Notes: a model not told the origin generated them from the letters alone. Counted from the first letter of the stretch, positions 36,662-47,974 are shown. The stretch is DNA of 64,000 nucleotides from Siphonodentalium dalli (GCA_032622095.1 CP136069.1:52870760-52934759); one strand, 5' to 3'. A program made the numbers and translations.

Positions 36662-36955
36662 ATGATGTGTAGGTTAAGGATGCAGCTTCTACCGTTAAGA
36701 CATTTCCTCCGAAACAATCTGCAAGTTGATCCTATTGATCGAAAAGAAAAATCGCCTATTGCTTCGAAACACAGATCGCCAAAGTCATTCAAACATTTCG
36801 GCTCTCAAAAAGAGAGATACATCTTTGAGCTTTCAAAATTTGACCACATGATTGAAGAGAAACGTATAACTCTCAAATACAAGAAACAGTATTTGTGGAT
36901 CGAGGCTGTCGGTAGGGTGAATGGTGACATCCTGTCTCACCCACCCGAACATTAG
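36662..36955 (+). other. 97-residue open frame of unknown status
   Basis: A Lys/Arg-rich frame (MMCRLRMQLLPLRHFLRNNL onwards) lies just upstream of the 27-bp minisatellite. It is not in a recognised repeat, but it has no obvious splice acceptor, domain or polyadenylation signal. It could be chance. Confidence 0.15.
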
Positions 36956-37087
36956 CTTGACATGTTAATGTGCGATTCATCAAATATTATAAATACCTTA
37001 TCACTGCAAAATCTGATTTTAAAAACTACTTTACATATTTCGATGTGGCTCCTAGGTAATTTCGTGTTATTTGTTGCTATTTATTAT

Positions 37088-38420
37088 ATGAATGTGCTAC
37101 ACTTTACCCATCATAGGAATATCTTGCACTTTACCGATCATAGGAATTTGTAACACTTGTCACATCATATGAATATGTTGCACTTTACCCACCATAGGAG
37201 TGTGTTACACTTTACCCATCATAGAAATGTATTACACTTTACCCATCATTGGAATGCGTTACACTTCACCCGTCATATAAATGTGTTACACTTTACCCAT
37301 CATTGGAATGTGTTACACTTTACCCATCATTGGAGTGTTTTTCGCTTTACCCATCATGGGAGTGTGTTGCACTTTACCCATCATAGGAATATGTTGCACT
37401 TGACAAATCATAGGTATGTGTTGCACTTTACCAAGCATATGAATGTTTTACACTTTACCCATTATTGGAATGTTTACGCTTTATCCATCATAGGAATGTG
37501 ATACACTTTACCCATCATAGGAGTGTTTTACGATTTACCCATCATAGGAGTGTGTTACACTTTACCCATCATAGGAATGTTTTACACTTTACCCATCATT
37601 GGAATGTGTTACACTTTACCCATCGTTGGAATGTTTTACGATTCACCCACCATAGAAGTGTGTTACACTTTACCAATCATAGGAATGTATTGCTCTTTAC
37701 CCGTCATAGGAATGTGTTACACTTTACCCATCATTGGAGTGTTTTTCGCTTTTCCCATCATAGGAGTGTTTTGCACTTTACCCATCATAGGACTATGTTG
37801 CACTTGACAAATCATAGGTATGTGTTGCACTTTACCAATCATATGAATGTTTTACACTTTACCCATTATTGGAATGTTTACGCTTTACCCATCATAGGCA
37901 TGTGTTACACTTTACCCATCATAGGAGTGTTTTACGATTTACCCATCATTGGAATGTGTTACACTTTACCCATCATTGGAATGTTTTACGATTCACCCAC
38001 AATATAAGTGTGTTACACTGTACCCACCATAAGAATGTTTTACACTTTACCCATCATTGGAATGTGTTACACTTTACCCATCATTGGAATGTTTTACGAT
38101 TCACCCACCATATAAGTGTGTTACACTTTACCAATCATATGAATGTATTGCTCTTTACCCGTCATAGGAATGTGTTCCACTTAACCCATCATATGCATGT
38201 ATTGCACGTTACCCGTAATAGGAATGTGTTGTAATTTACCATAGGAATGTGATACACTTTACCAATCATAGGAATATGTTGCACTTGAAACATCATAGGA
38301 ATGTGTTGCACTTTACCAATCATAGGAATGTGTTACACTTGACACGTCATAGGTATGTGTTGCACTTTACCCATCGTAGGAATTTGTTACACTTTACCAC
38401 CATAGGAATGCATTGCAGTT
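37088..38420 (+). repeat. 27-bp minisatellite, about 49 units
   Basis: The consensus unit is GGAATGTGTTACACTTTACC followed by CATCATA. It repeats at 27 bases (starts 37091, 37118, 37145 and so on) with substitutions such as TTTTACGATTTACC, ATTGG for ATAGG and occasional shortened units near the right end. Because 27 is a multiple of 3 and the unit has few stops, overlapping frames of up to 180 residues (9-residue repeats such as NVLHFTHHR) arise. Higher-order duplication is visible: a block near 37380-37460 recurs near 37800-37880. Confidence 0.95.
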
Positions 38421-38681
38421 TAGGAGCACGGTGTCCATTAGCAGGGACGCGGTGTTCCTTCCAAAATCCTCTCGGAATTCCCTAAACTCAATGGATCATT
38501 ACTTATCAGAATATATTCTATTAAATGACCCACGTGGTCAATAGTAGGAATAACCCGTCTACAGGGAAGTGTTTCTTGAGGAAATTGTCCCCGGAAAGTC
38601 ATTTGGAATTCTCACAGTAAAGCAATGATTAATGGGAAAAACTCTCCCAGGACATAATATAATGTCAATAATTCGGTCGTA
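38421..38681. other. No gene recognised
   Basis: Short interval between the minisatellite and the foldback element. Confidence 0.4.
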
Positions 38682-39034
38682 CTTAAAGGAGTACTGTACA
38701 CTAAATCCGGTAATTTATGTGACCATCTCCTTTTATACTCAACAGAATATATGCAACAAATGAATGAATTTGAGCCATAGATTAGTGCAAAATACACTCG
38801 AGAGCTCTATGAACGATGCAAATAACATGGTAATTAGAATGAAAATGAATAAATAGCTGGAGTCATAAATTCATTTTCTTTATAATTACTATGTTGTTTG
38901 CATCGTTCATAGAGCACATGAGTTTATGTTGCACTAATCCATGGCTCATATTCATTCATTTGTTGCACATATCCTGTTGAATATAAAAGATGGTCCCATA
39001 AATGGCCGGATTTATTGTACAGTACCCACTTAAA
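38682..39034. mobile_element. ~350-bp foldback MITE
   Basis: Arms of ~150 bases: the left begins CTTAAAGGAGTACTGTACAC. The right, reverse complemented, begins CTTTAAGTGGGTACTGTACA. Both contain TCAACAG, ATGCAACAAATGAATGAAT, GAGCCAT and GCTCTATGAACGATGCAAA. A central AT-rich loop of about 50 bases lies at 38835-38880. No coding capacity. Confidence 0.85.
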
Positions 39035-39629
39035 GCGAAGTGAAACACTCCAGTGCATGGGGTGTTGGAATATAAATGCAGAATAATCTTGCTCAAAGTA
39101 GTTTGAATATTAATCCAAATTGACAACACCCATCGTCATTGTTGTATATTAATTAAATGCAATGACTCGATTGCGAAATAATTTACCTTAGATTATCGCC
39201 GATAGTTGCATCCAGAGTCTAGATGTAAATATTTACAATTGAGTGTAGTTCAGACGATGTTTTCAATGGAGTGGTATATGGTCGATGTTATAAGAATGGC
39301 ACATTCCCTAGTTTGACATAGCGCGTGAGTACTAACATCAGTTCCATGCACTTGATTCTATGCCTTTACCACTATACAATCGATGAACAGTGCATGGTCG
39401 TTTCGAAAACCAGATGTACTTCAACTTAGCACAAATTGTGGATTAGAACTCTAGAACACGAACAAAACCAACAAACACTGTCATTGTTTTGTAACATGAA
39501 GAAATTGTGGACGGAAACGGAAGCCAAGGACCACTTTTATTATATTAACTGTGTGATCAGCCTTCCCGATAATCAGCACGTTATCAGCTTATAATAGGAT
39601 TTTGATTAGGTTCATAATCGGAGAGTGGC
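39035..39629. other. No gene recognised
   Basis: Mixed AT-rich sequence without recognised exon or repeat. Confidence 0.4.
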
Positions 39630-40210
39630 TAAAATGCAAGCTTGGCAGTTTTTGAGGGAGGTGACTAAAAGACAAGCTTGGCGGTTGAACATTTTAAAAG
39701 CCTTTTAAACGCTGTTTTCGCGTGAATTATGTTGGAATGGCACCAGCCAATTACTTATATGGCACATTTTCGTAAATTAATCGACAATATTGGCAGTAAT
39801 GTCCCCGATTGGTTGGTTAATATGGGGCGTGGTCACAAAATCAAAACATCGTCTTTTTACGCAGATTTCTTGTCGATTTTTGGCCGATTTCTCTTTTTAA
39901 ACACCAGTTGTACCAAGTTTTTTATTCGAAACATGTTGAATTGTTATCATTTATCACTCTCATATATAGTCGAGCTTGGCGGTTTTGAACATTTTATTTT
40001 ACGAATATTTGACATTAGATGACTGACCACCGAACCGCCAGGCTCGAATTTTAAATCAAAATATGAAGCTGAATTTCCGCCGATTTCTCGTTTCTAAAAC
40101 ACGTTCCAGCTAGTTATTATGTAAAAACATGTAAAATGTTTATCGTTTCTCACTCTCATAGTCGAGCTTTGGCGGTTTTGAACATTTTATATTAAGATTT
40201 TTTAGCCACT
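39630..40210 (+). repeat. Degenerate ~200-bp direct repeats (CGAGCTTGGCGGTTTTGAACA)
   Basis: AAGCTTGGCGGTTGAACATTTTA (39674), CGAGCTTGGCGGTTTTGAAC (39971) and CGAGCTTTGGCGGTTTTGAA (40162) recur. Nearby TTATCACTCTCATA / TTTCTCACTCTCATAG and GATTTCTTGTCGATTTTTGG / CCGATTTCTCGTTTCTAAAA are also shared. It ends near TTAGCCACTCGCTCATAATC, complementary to GGAGAGTGGCTAAAATG at 39618. Confidence 0.65.
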
Positions 40211-41085
40211 CGCTCATAATCGGCGTAGTATCGCCTCATTTTGGGACCATAATGAACTGAAAATGATAGGTCCGAATTGGCATCTCCAGTTTAGACCTAG
40301 TTTAAACTATCTCGATCGAATAAACGCAATATTATGAAGGAAACTACATCGAAACACCAGAAAGCTGGCTATGATCGTGAACTACATGTATATTTGAAAC
40401 AAATGGAATCCTGACTGTGCATGTTTTGATAAAGGGACATCGAGTGGGACAGGGTCGTGACTATGGAGAATAGGGTAGGGTCGATCAATTTCGAATTTCC
40501 AATTACATGTACGTGCCCTTCAATCAGAAATAATTTCAAATTATGCTATTTTTTGTTTGCAACCAATATTACTCCATCGATCAGGATTTACGAATAATCA
40601 CATCGGAATTCAACGGTTTGGCCCAGGTGTTATGCCACATGTGGCATTTAGGGACGTCGCCAGAGGGTCTCAGTTGTGGTGACGACATTGGAATTTCCAA
40701 TTGCAGCCACTCACAAGTTTGCGTAATTACATTTCTTCACCTTGTGCTTTGATTTGTTGTTCCCCAACAGTTATCTCACATGTCTGGATGGTAGCCTATT
40801 TTAAATGGATGGGTATCCTTGTGGCCACGATAGCCAGGGCGATGAACATTATCCGCTGGGCCGACCATGTTGCGGCACAGTATGAGACAATTTTGGGATC
40901 TGAACCTGAACATTGGATAGTCCTAACATCTAGCTGTGGTCTAACACCAGGTAAATTTAAACCTATAACTGTTTTACTTAAATTAATTAGAAGTTTTAAC
41001 TGACCACGGGGAGGGACCGTGAACAAATGAAAAAATTGAAATCTGGACATGGAAATTGAAAAATCTTATCGTCTAGACTGGCCTC
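40211..41085. other. No gene recognised
   Basis: Overlapping frames of 69-100 residues on both strands (40543-41050) lack domains or splice support. Confidence 0.45.
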
Positions 41086-41350
41086 ATGCTTTCAAATTAG
41101 TGTAAAATTTCACCCCGACACCCTTAAGGTTGGAAAACTTCAGACTGATGACCATTTCAGTCAAAACAATTTGACAAAAGATAGGAAAATATGCAAATGT
41201 TGGTCTAAAAACTAATTCCCCACTAATAAATTGTTAGAAAATCGAAATACGAAAACAATTTCAACCTAACTAACATTGTGTCAGGTATGAACATTCCAAC
41301 TCTTGAACTTTTCTATGAACTCCCCATGTCGCCACTTCCCTGGCGGCATT
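41086..41350 (+). repeat. Dispersed repeat, TGTCAGGTATGAA family
   Basis: The ordered blocks ACACCCTTAAGGTTGGAAAA, TTGGTCTAAAAACTAATTCCCC, TTGTTAGAAAATCGAAATAC and TTGTGTCAGGTATGAACATT parallel 54560-54800. It has the size of a SINE or MITE. Ends not resolved. Confidence 0.6.
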
Positions 41351-42830
41351 AGGCAAACATAAGCCGTCCCTTGATATTGAAGCTGGGTCGAATCTCCATA
41401 AGCGAGAATGTGATCCACGTCCCTGATTGAATGGTTCATGGCGGCATGTTAGTCAAGTGTTTATATCCAATCCACATAAATTATTATCCTCATCTAATTA
41501 ACCGACAAATCTCTGTTCTTGAAATTATAGCTAAACATATCAGCCCCGAGGAAAACATGCATGCACCATAAGCTCGGTGATATCATTGTAACGGTCACCA
41601 CACTAACGATGTGCATGTTACATATAGGCCACTGAAAGAATACAATAAATGTAATAAAATAGTATAGATTTGAGCGAAACAGTTCGACCAAATAATAAAA
41701 CCCAATGGACTCAGTATAAATCAGTCATAGCAATATAACCACTAATGAATATATAGTCAAACTAAGTTTTAATTGCCAGCGAATTCATAAAGTAAAACTG
41801 AGTTTATCAGAAAACATGTTCAACTGGTAGCCCAATCATTCCAACATAACACATCATATGGGTGGAAATTGACAAACGTCAATAGGATATGCCTGAACTT
41901 CCCTGAAGGGTGAAACTTGTTTTGATTGAAGCATATTAAGCTTAGCGGTGGTCGCAGCTTATATTCACCATCGACTATTGTTTACTAACTTAGATAAGAT
42001 AAGATAAGATAAATTTCAAATAAAAGTCGGAGGCAATTAACATTATATAAACACAAGCTTTGAATAGCTTTTGACCGATTGTAAAACAATACATATATAA
42101 ATTAAACAAGTACATAACTAATATCATTTTTATACATGTTAAAATACCTAACAGTTAAATTTTTGATTTATTGTGTAATTAACTTACATTTGAATATTTA
42201 ATTTGAAAACAGCAGAAGAAAAAAACATCAGTATAATTTCAGTTGCCACTTCAAGTAATAAAATAGAAAATGAAATTATAATTTGCTTGAATTACATGTT
42301 TCTGGGGTGTTGGAATGCTTTAAAAGATTAGCCAACAGATGAGAATCTGCTGTAATAATTATATAAATAAAATGTTAAAGTGGTTGTGTTATCAACTCTA
42401 TTTGATAATTTATTTGATAATGTATAGGTGTAACTTCGATAGCACATGGTTACATTTATACTGTATGGTCGTTTTGTTAACTTATTATCGGGAAATATCC
42501 TAAGGGAATTACTCGTCGATGAGTATTTAGTATAGACATGGTTAACCACACTAAACCAAGCTAAACTGGGAGCTTTGTGTTACACACATAGCCTACGTGT
42601 AACTGCCCTATATATTCAGTGATGTCAGTATTAGAATGCAATTTATTGGTCAGCTTTGCATGATTGATGGATGTTACCTTGACAATCCGATCCGCAATAA
42701 TCTACTGTGATTACTGTGAGATTAAAGATTAATCTATGACATGTCGTGAAGGAAATCAATGGATAATAAAGTAAGCGCGGACAAACTTATTTGCTCGATA
42801 AATAGTTTATGGTAGAGGTAACACTGTTCC
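41351..42830. other. No gene recognised; (ATAAG)n near 41993-42011
   Basis: AT-rich. A short AGATAAGATAAGATA microsatellite is the only repeat noted. Frames of 60-73 residues are unsupported. Confidence 0.45.
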
Positions 42831-42839
42831 ATAATTATC

Positions 42840-43070
42840 CTCCGCAAACGCCGCTTGGTGAGTTCCGTGCGTGCGTTGCGCACGCCTGTAGCAAATTAGA
42901 GCTAGTATATTATTACGCGCGCCGCCTGTATACTAATGTAGATATTCTCATTTCGCCTGGGCGCTGACATTAATATGGGTGTTTTATTTATAGAATGGGA
43001 ACTTTTGGGAGGATTAAACGTCTAATTGCGAGCCGGAGGCCGAGTCCGGTAAAAGGTGTAGTTGGGTATT
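42840..43070. other. CpG/GC-rich patch
   Basis: CGCAAACGCCGCTTGGTGAG, GCGTGCGTTGCGCACGC (a small palindrome) and GCGAGCCGGAGGCCGAGTCC lie in an otherwise AT-rich region ~650 bp upstream of the zinc-finger locus. It could be a promoter-like CpG patch or a mobile-element end. Confidence 0.3.
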
Positions 43071-43220
43071 TCAATTTCGTTCATTGTCGTTAATTAACGT
43101 TATGTTGATTTTTGGTTTGTGATAAGCTATGTCAATTACAAATAAAAGAAATGAAAAATATAATTTGTAAGTCTTATATTTTAACTTTTATAGACTTTTT
43201 TCGTTCTGCAGCCCACCGTG

Positions 43221-43380
43221 GGGGGGGGGGGGGCGTTGTTGTCCGAGACGGCCGTCGGTTCGTTAATTAGGTGCTGGTTGTTATTGTTATTTTAACGGAA
43301 TTCTGAGTTGGCATTCGCGAAACCAATATATTTTATATTCTATAATTACAATCATTGGTATATAATATATGATCTTGATC
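43221..43380. repeat. Poly-G tract and dispersed repeat inverted at 57.85-57.98 kb
   Basis: A G run begins near 43220. From about 43251 the sequence (GTTAATTAGGTGCTGGTTGT through GAATTCTGAGTTGGCATTCG and AAACCAATATATTTTATATT) is the reverse complement of about 57845-57975. A shorter related piece lies at 56620-56680. Confidence 0.75.
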
Positions 43381-43696
43381 GCGTTACCATCTTTGATATT
43401 GGTTTTCTTGTACATATGTGCATCCAGAAGCAGTTCTAATCCCGATGAGCTCGGATTTGCTCCATAAAACCACGTCCTTGTCTGTGCAGACCTTGTCGTC
43501 AGGGGTTGACGACCACAATGAGTACCGCTACCATTTTATGTTGGTGTCAATATCCATTCACTGATACTAGACCCCAACCACGCGAATGTCTTCGCCGCAT
43601 TTGTCACGGAAACACAATTATCTCACCACCAAGGGACGACCCGAGGCATCGAGCGACTTTAGATTTGTTTTCATCGACAATATGTTCAGTTAAGTA

Positions 43697-45481
43697 TTCC
43701 ACTGGGTCACGCTGCTCAATTTCGTTCGTGAATCGAATCACGCACACACTCTTCACACCGGTCACCCGCGTGTCACCAACTCGGTGATCGTACCGCCGAA
43801 CAAGATAATCCGACCACGCATATCCCGTGCGCTGATGGAAGGTACGTATGTTAACATGCCTAAAATGACTGCAAATCGATATCACAGAAGAACAATTAAC
43901 CACATATTATGCATATGGAGTATCACTCGTTGATAGAAATTATTTGGCCCATTTTAAATCGTGATTTTTCTAATGATTTGAGATGATTATTTGGAAAATT
44001 TGACAGTCTGAGGAAATAATTTGGACTAAAAAGTGATATAAACACGGCCGTGTTTAATTGGCAATGCCATCATGAAGCTATTTGGAAAGATGTACATTAC
44101 GATAACAGGAAAAAACGTTGTGATTGTGTTAGAATCGTATAAAAACGCCAAATTATGGGTTTAAAGAATTGTTGGCGATAACTTTATGAGTATCAACGAA
44201 TCGGTGCAATTTCTTGTGAAAGTACCTATTGTCGCGGTTGACGTACCTACTGGTGCGGTTTATTTTGCAAACGTCCAAAAATAATCCTTATTGAAATTTT
44301 GTGTTTCTCTTTCCGGATAATACTTCAGCAACAAAAGAACAACAACAACAACAACAATATATATAGATTAATAAATGGTGGCAAAATCCCGACACATTTG
44401 TCTGGCGACTCCGAAATACTATTTTGAATCTCAAGGGGGTTGTCATTAAAGGTACTCAATCCGATCAGACACTCTTTATCTGCAAGACCGTTCGTTTGAT
44501 CCTCGTCAATCGATCAGTATGTGGGCCACACAAAATAGAAACCGTAAAGTTCAAACATCGATATATAATCACTCTCAGCTTTGATGGGTGGGTTCCTCGA
44601 CTCGAATAAAATATTGTTTACTCCCGAAGCCGAAAAAGATACTAATTTAGGAGTGCCTGATCGGATGAGTACCATTAGGAACAGGAGTATAATTTAACAC
44701 TATTACTGCATGTCTCTCTATGAATGTGCACAAAACTTCCGAACAGTGGTAACTGACATTTCCCGATGATTTTGCTATGACAGCTAGATGAATAATTTTA
44801 TTGGTTAATTTTCTTTTCATTGTAGCTATACACGAAGATACAGTTGATCCGGTAGAGGGCGAATTCGTGGATATGGCAGAACCGCCTGCTGCTGTATCTC
44901 GAATGAAGAGACACAAGTGTAGAGAATGCGATAAAGATTACAGCAATCTTTCCTCATTAAGGCGACACATGAATGTGCATGTGGGGTCTAGTTTCCTCTG
45001 TGGACCATGCCACAGGTTTTTCTCCACATAAAGTGACATGAAGGCACATAAAGAAGCGCAGCATCCGACTGTACTCTGTGAAGTGTGCGGCCAGCTATAT
45101 GGTACCATTTACACCTACAAGAAGCATGTGAAATCTCACGGAGAACTGAAAGTATGTCCCTTTGATGGATGCGGAAAATCATTTTACAAGAAGACGGCGT
45201 TTCAGACCCATGTAAATTTACACACTGGCTCATGCCCGTATAAATGTGAGTCGTGCAGGAAAACGTTTACGGCGAAAGCGTACCTGCACCGTCACACAAA
45301 ATCCTGCGGCGGAAACTCTAGTTACTCATGCCCAGAGTGCACGCTATCTTACTCTGATGCAAGTAGCTTGAGAGTTCACCGAATTTCCGTCCACAGTGGG
45401 ACAATATTCAGTTGTGTATGTGGTGGAGTTTACAAGTATAGTACTGGCCTTGCAAACCACAGGCAAAAGACAAACCATTAA
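43697..45481 (+). pseudogene. Two-exon C2H2 zinc-finger gene with in-frame stop
   Basis: Candidate exon 1 runs to 43841, ending GATGGAAG before the strong donor GTACGT. Its frame includes HTLHTGHPRVTNSVIVPPNK and ends in phase 1. Exon 2 begins at 44826 after TTTTCTTTTCATTGTAG and joins in frame as LMEAIHEDTVDP. It encodes seven C2H2-type fingers: HKCRECDKDYSNLSSLRRH first; FLCGPCHRFFST-stop-SDMKAH second; then CEVC, CPFDGC (C-X4-C), CESC (last ligand Cys), CPEC and a C-X-C finger. The stop codon at 45479-45481 is followed within 10 bases by AATAAA (45490). The TAA at 45029-45031 replaces one residue in perfectly spaced finger 2 (C-X2-C-X12-H-X4-H). No in-frame ATG precedes exon 1 after a stop near 43692. 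It is probably a decaying nuclear DNA-binding protein gene. An additional upstream exon or a sequencing error remains possible. Confidence 0.7.
44100..44700. other. Intron of the zinc-finger locus; (CAA)n microsatellite
   Basis: AT-rich intronic sequence between 43842 and 44825. An ACAACAACAACAACAACAA tract lies near 44338-44357. No other exon was recognised. Confidence 0.4.
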
Positions 45482-45489
45482 GTGTTCGT

Positions 45490-45495
45490 AATAAA
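45490..45495 (+). terminator. Polyadenylation signal AATAAA
   Basis: AATAAA begins 9 bases after the stop codon of the zinc-finger exon, supporting 45481 as the true 3' end of the coding region. Confidence 0.6.
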
Positions 45496-46497
45496 GTTAT
45501 ATCTTCCACATTCGTTTGCTGTAAAGACCTGGGTATTGGTTTCATAATAATTGGAAATGTCATGCCTGCATGCCACCACTTGACGTGGAAATTGTACATT
45601 GGTCCATTTGTATCAGATAATTGTTTTTAACAGAAATGTTATTCAGTTGCAAACTTGCAATGGCCAACCATATAGATGTAACATTGAAAATTAACTCGAT
45701 GTGGTTGGAGGCTTGTAAATAGAATTTCGCAGCCTCTAAATGTCCGTGTGCTTAAAGATGGTGTATCTCTTTCCTGAACTTTTCGTATAGATTCCGAGTG
45801 ATTCAGGGGAAACGGGGGCTTCTGTCACAAAACAATACTGCTTATATGAATTGGGAAAGTATATGCAGCCGTTAAAACAGTTCTATATTTTGTTTTAAAA
45901 TTTTGTTGAAACACCCTTATGTGAAATAATTTGTAACACCAGATGTTCCACATGTGTCTGTTTGGGATAGCAGTGCTGAAGTCCATTCGATGTGAGTTTC
46001 CTAGATATGTTGTTGTGGAAAGTGATGCAGGAAGAGACAGACCATCTTTAAACGGTTGCAGTTATAAAATACAAGGTCGAAACCCATACCATACAATACA
46101 TAATATGACATAACAGAACGGGTGAACATTTTACTTGTCAAAAAAGGTTTACGTAGGAGTCATTCCCGAATATCCGGTAAACCTTTTCTTTTATAATCGA
46201 CGATTCGACATACATTTTTTCTGTAACATTCACGGACACCACGCTGCCCACAAGCCGGTTCATCACGGAGCGATATTTTTCCGCTCTTTCTATTGTGTGT
46301 TGTACGTCCGCGACCTTCCATATCAAAATGATGAGGCCTGTAAATGGATTAAAGTTGATAAAAATGAGCATAATTTTCCTCGGATTTCATTTTTAATCAA
46401 AGCCATGTATAGGTTAAGATCGCACAGTGGCTTCATATAAAATATGTCGACAGAGATATTTAGCCTATGTTAACTGCTGTTTGTAATTTTTCTTGTT
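45496..46497. other. Space between convergent genes; small hairpin at 46143-46187
   Basis: AAAAGGTTTAC ... GTAAACCTTTT forms a hairpin near 46143-46187. Frames on both strands at 46135-46440 overlap it. No convincing exon. About 1.2 kb separates the two convergent zinc-finger loci. Confidence 0.4.
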
Positions 46498-46518
46498 GGG
46501 GGGGGGGGGGGGGGGGGG
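46498..46518 (+). repeat. Poly-G tract, 21 bases
   Basis: Uninterrupted run of G, the longest of several in the window (others near 33277, 43220, 49384 and 49860). Such tracts form G-quadruplexes and are hard to sequence accurately. Confidence 0.95.
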
Positions 46519-46673
46519 TAGTATGACAGTTTATAGAAGACTGAAAGAATCTAAACCTTTAACAAATTTGGCAACCCACACCATTTCGGCCGGATATGTT
46601 CAAGCTAGCTTCTACGTAGGTAGAAATTTTACTGAAAACAGGGAAATATCAGGTCACCCATTGTCTGACATGA

Positions 46674-47974
46674 TTATTTAGTGTTATTTAAGATGACCAA
46701 TTTATCAATCATTGGTAGTTCTCCGTGAGCTAATGCAGAGCATAAATCAATGAAAAAATCTACTTCAACAAACTCAGCAAGCCGATCATAAAGATCGCAT
46801 AAGACCTGTTCGATCCGAGCTGCGAAATTCTTGAATCCAGAGGCTCTATTGTTGTTGTTTTTGTTGTCGTTATTGTTGACCACTGTGGTGTCGATTGTTC
46901 TTGCAGTGTCGTCTTCGATATTGGTGGTATAGTTGTGGTCATTCGATAAGGATATGTTTCTGTTCATAAAGGTAGCTGGATGGTATTCTCGCAGCGTTAA
47001 CCTGTCGTCCACGGACACAACTATTTCCCGATTACTTTTTGAAATTTCAGATGGAATTAATCCAGGATGTTTTATACGTTGGTATCCTTTTTGTCCTGTT
47101 TTGTGATTTAAAGTCAATTTGACATATTCCAGTTCCTCATCTTGATGGTGGTTGATGGCGTGTTCGACTGCCGACTCCAAGGTGTTGAAAAAGAGTCGAC
47201 AGCGGTGACATCCGAATGGTGTCTGGTCATGATCTGCCATATCATTTCTGGAAAAAATAAATGTAAAAAAAAACAAAACGTTAAGATGCATAAAATATAA
47301 TCCTGGAACTAATAAATTTTTTTAAAAGACGGCCAGACGGGAAAACATGTTGAAACCCCATCACTTCCATCTAATTCCATATACCGTTTAATGGCATGAT
47401 ATATTCCAGAGTTATAATCTGTCCGACGTGTCCTAAATTCAAGAAATATTGCAATTTTGGGAAAATTTAACACCGAGTCGGTTGGTACTCAAAACGGATT
47501 TCTCACCGCACTAGCGGTACTTGGCACCGAGTTGTTGGTACAATTGTTTTTCAATCGACGTTTTTTCATGAGACTGTTTCATGAGAATTATGCATCAGGT
47601 GAAACAGCTAACACCGTGATGTGGTGGGTACACATCATATAATATATTGTGGCCACTTTGATCCGTTCGGCGCCAGTTGTTATTAGTAAAAAAAAGCGAT
47701 CAATACTGTTATTTCCATTTTCGCTGTAGTTACCACTGAATACAACGAGATTATTCAAAGAAAGCAAACATATCAGATTATCAACGCACACGAATATTGG
47801 AATGGATTTATTTTCGTAATATTAAACCGGATATAATTATAAATGAAATGCATATAAATAAATACACTCACATTTTGTTGACACCAAAACATTGACCAGA
47901 CGACCGGATATCCGTGCCAATAGGTACTCCACCGGGTTGGTGATACGCGGGTGACCGGTGTGCTCTTCGTGCAT
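46674..47974 (-). CDS. Two-exon gene for a single-finger C2H2 protein (~220 aa model)
   Basis: Exon 1 (47974-47872) starts with ATG and encodes MHEEHTGHPRITNPVEYLLA onwards. It ends in phase 1 before the strong donor GTGAGTG. Exon 2 ends with the stop at 46674. Two tandem acceptors lie 14 bases apart. TTTTTTCCAG (exon from 47247) creates an immediate TAA after exon 1. The GGCAG acceptor (exon from 47233) keeps the frame, giving TK-Y-HDQTPFGCHRC. Alternatively translation starts at the in-exon ATG 47240 (MADHDQTPFG, 188 aa). One C2H2 finger (CHRCRLFFNTLESAVEHAIN then HH) lies near residues 43-64. A YVKLTLNHKTGQKGYQRIKH segment, an Asn/Asp-rich run (about 150-165) and a hydrophobic C-terminal ~50 residues follow. 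Family not recognised. Exon 1 resembles the first exon of the convergent locus at 43.7 kb. Confidence 0.55.
47248..47871 (-). other. Intron of the single-finger gene
   Basis: Bounded by GTGAGTG (donor, minus strand, at 47871) and a pyrimidine-rich TTTATTTTTTCCAG acceptor. AT-rich. Frames at 47457-47791 inside it are not supported as exons. Confidence 0.45.

Noticed and set aside
37157-38234. Long repeated frames (114, 180 and 121 residues) that look like a His-rich repeat protein
   Set aside because: They are by-products of a 27-bp minisatellite whose length is a multiple of three. Overlapping frames are equally open, and there is no start context, splice site or domain.
43604-43903. 99-residue minus-strand frame
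   Set aside because: It is antisense to the plus-strand first exon, whose donor site and homology to the 47.9-kb exon are better supported.
46138-46371. Minus-strand 77-residue frame after a possible TTTACAG acceptor, considered as a 3' exon of the single-finger gene
   Set aside because: The gene already has a stop at 46674, no good donor precedes it, and the frame overlaps a hairpin. Plausible but unsupported.
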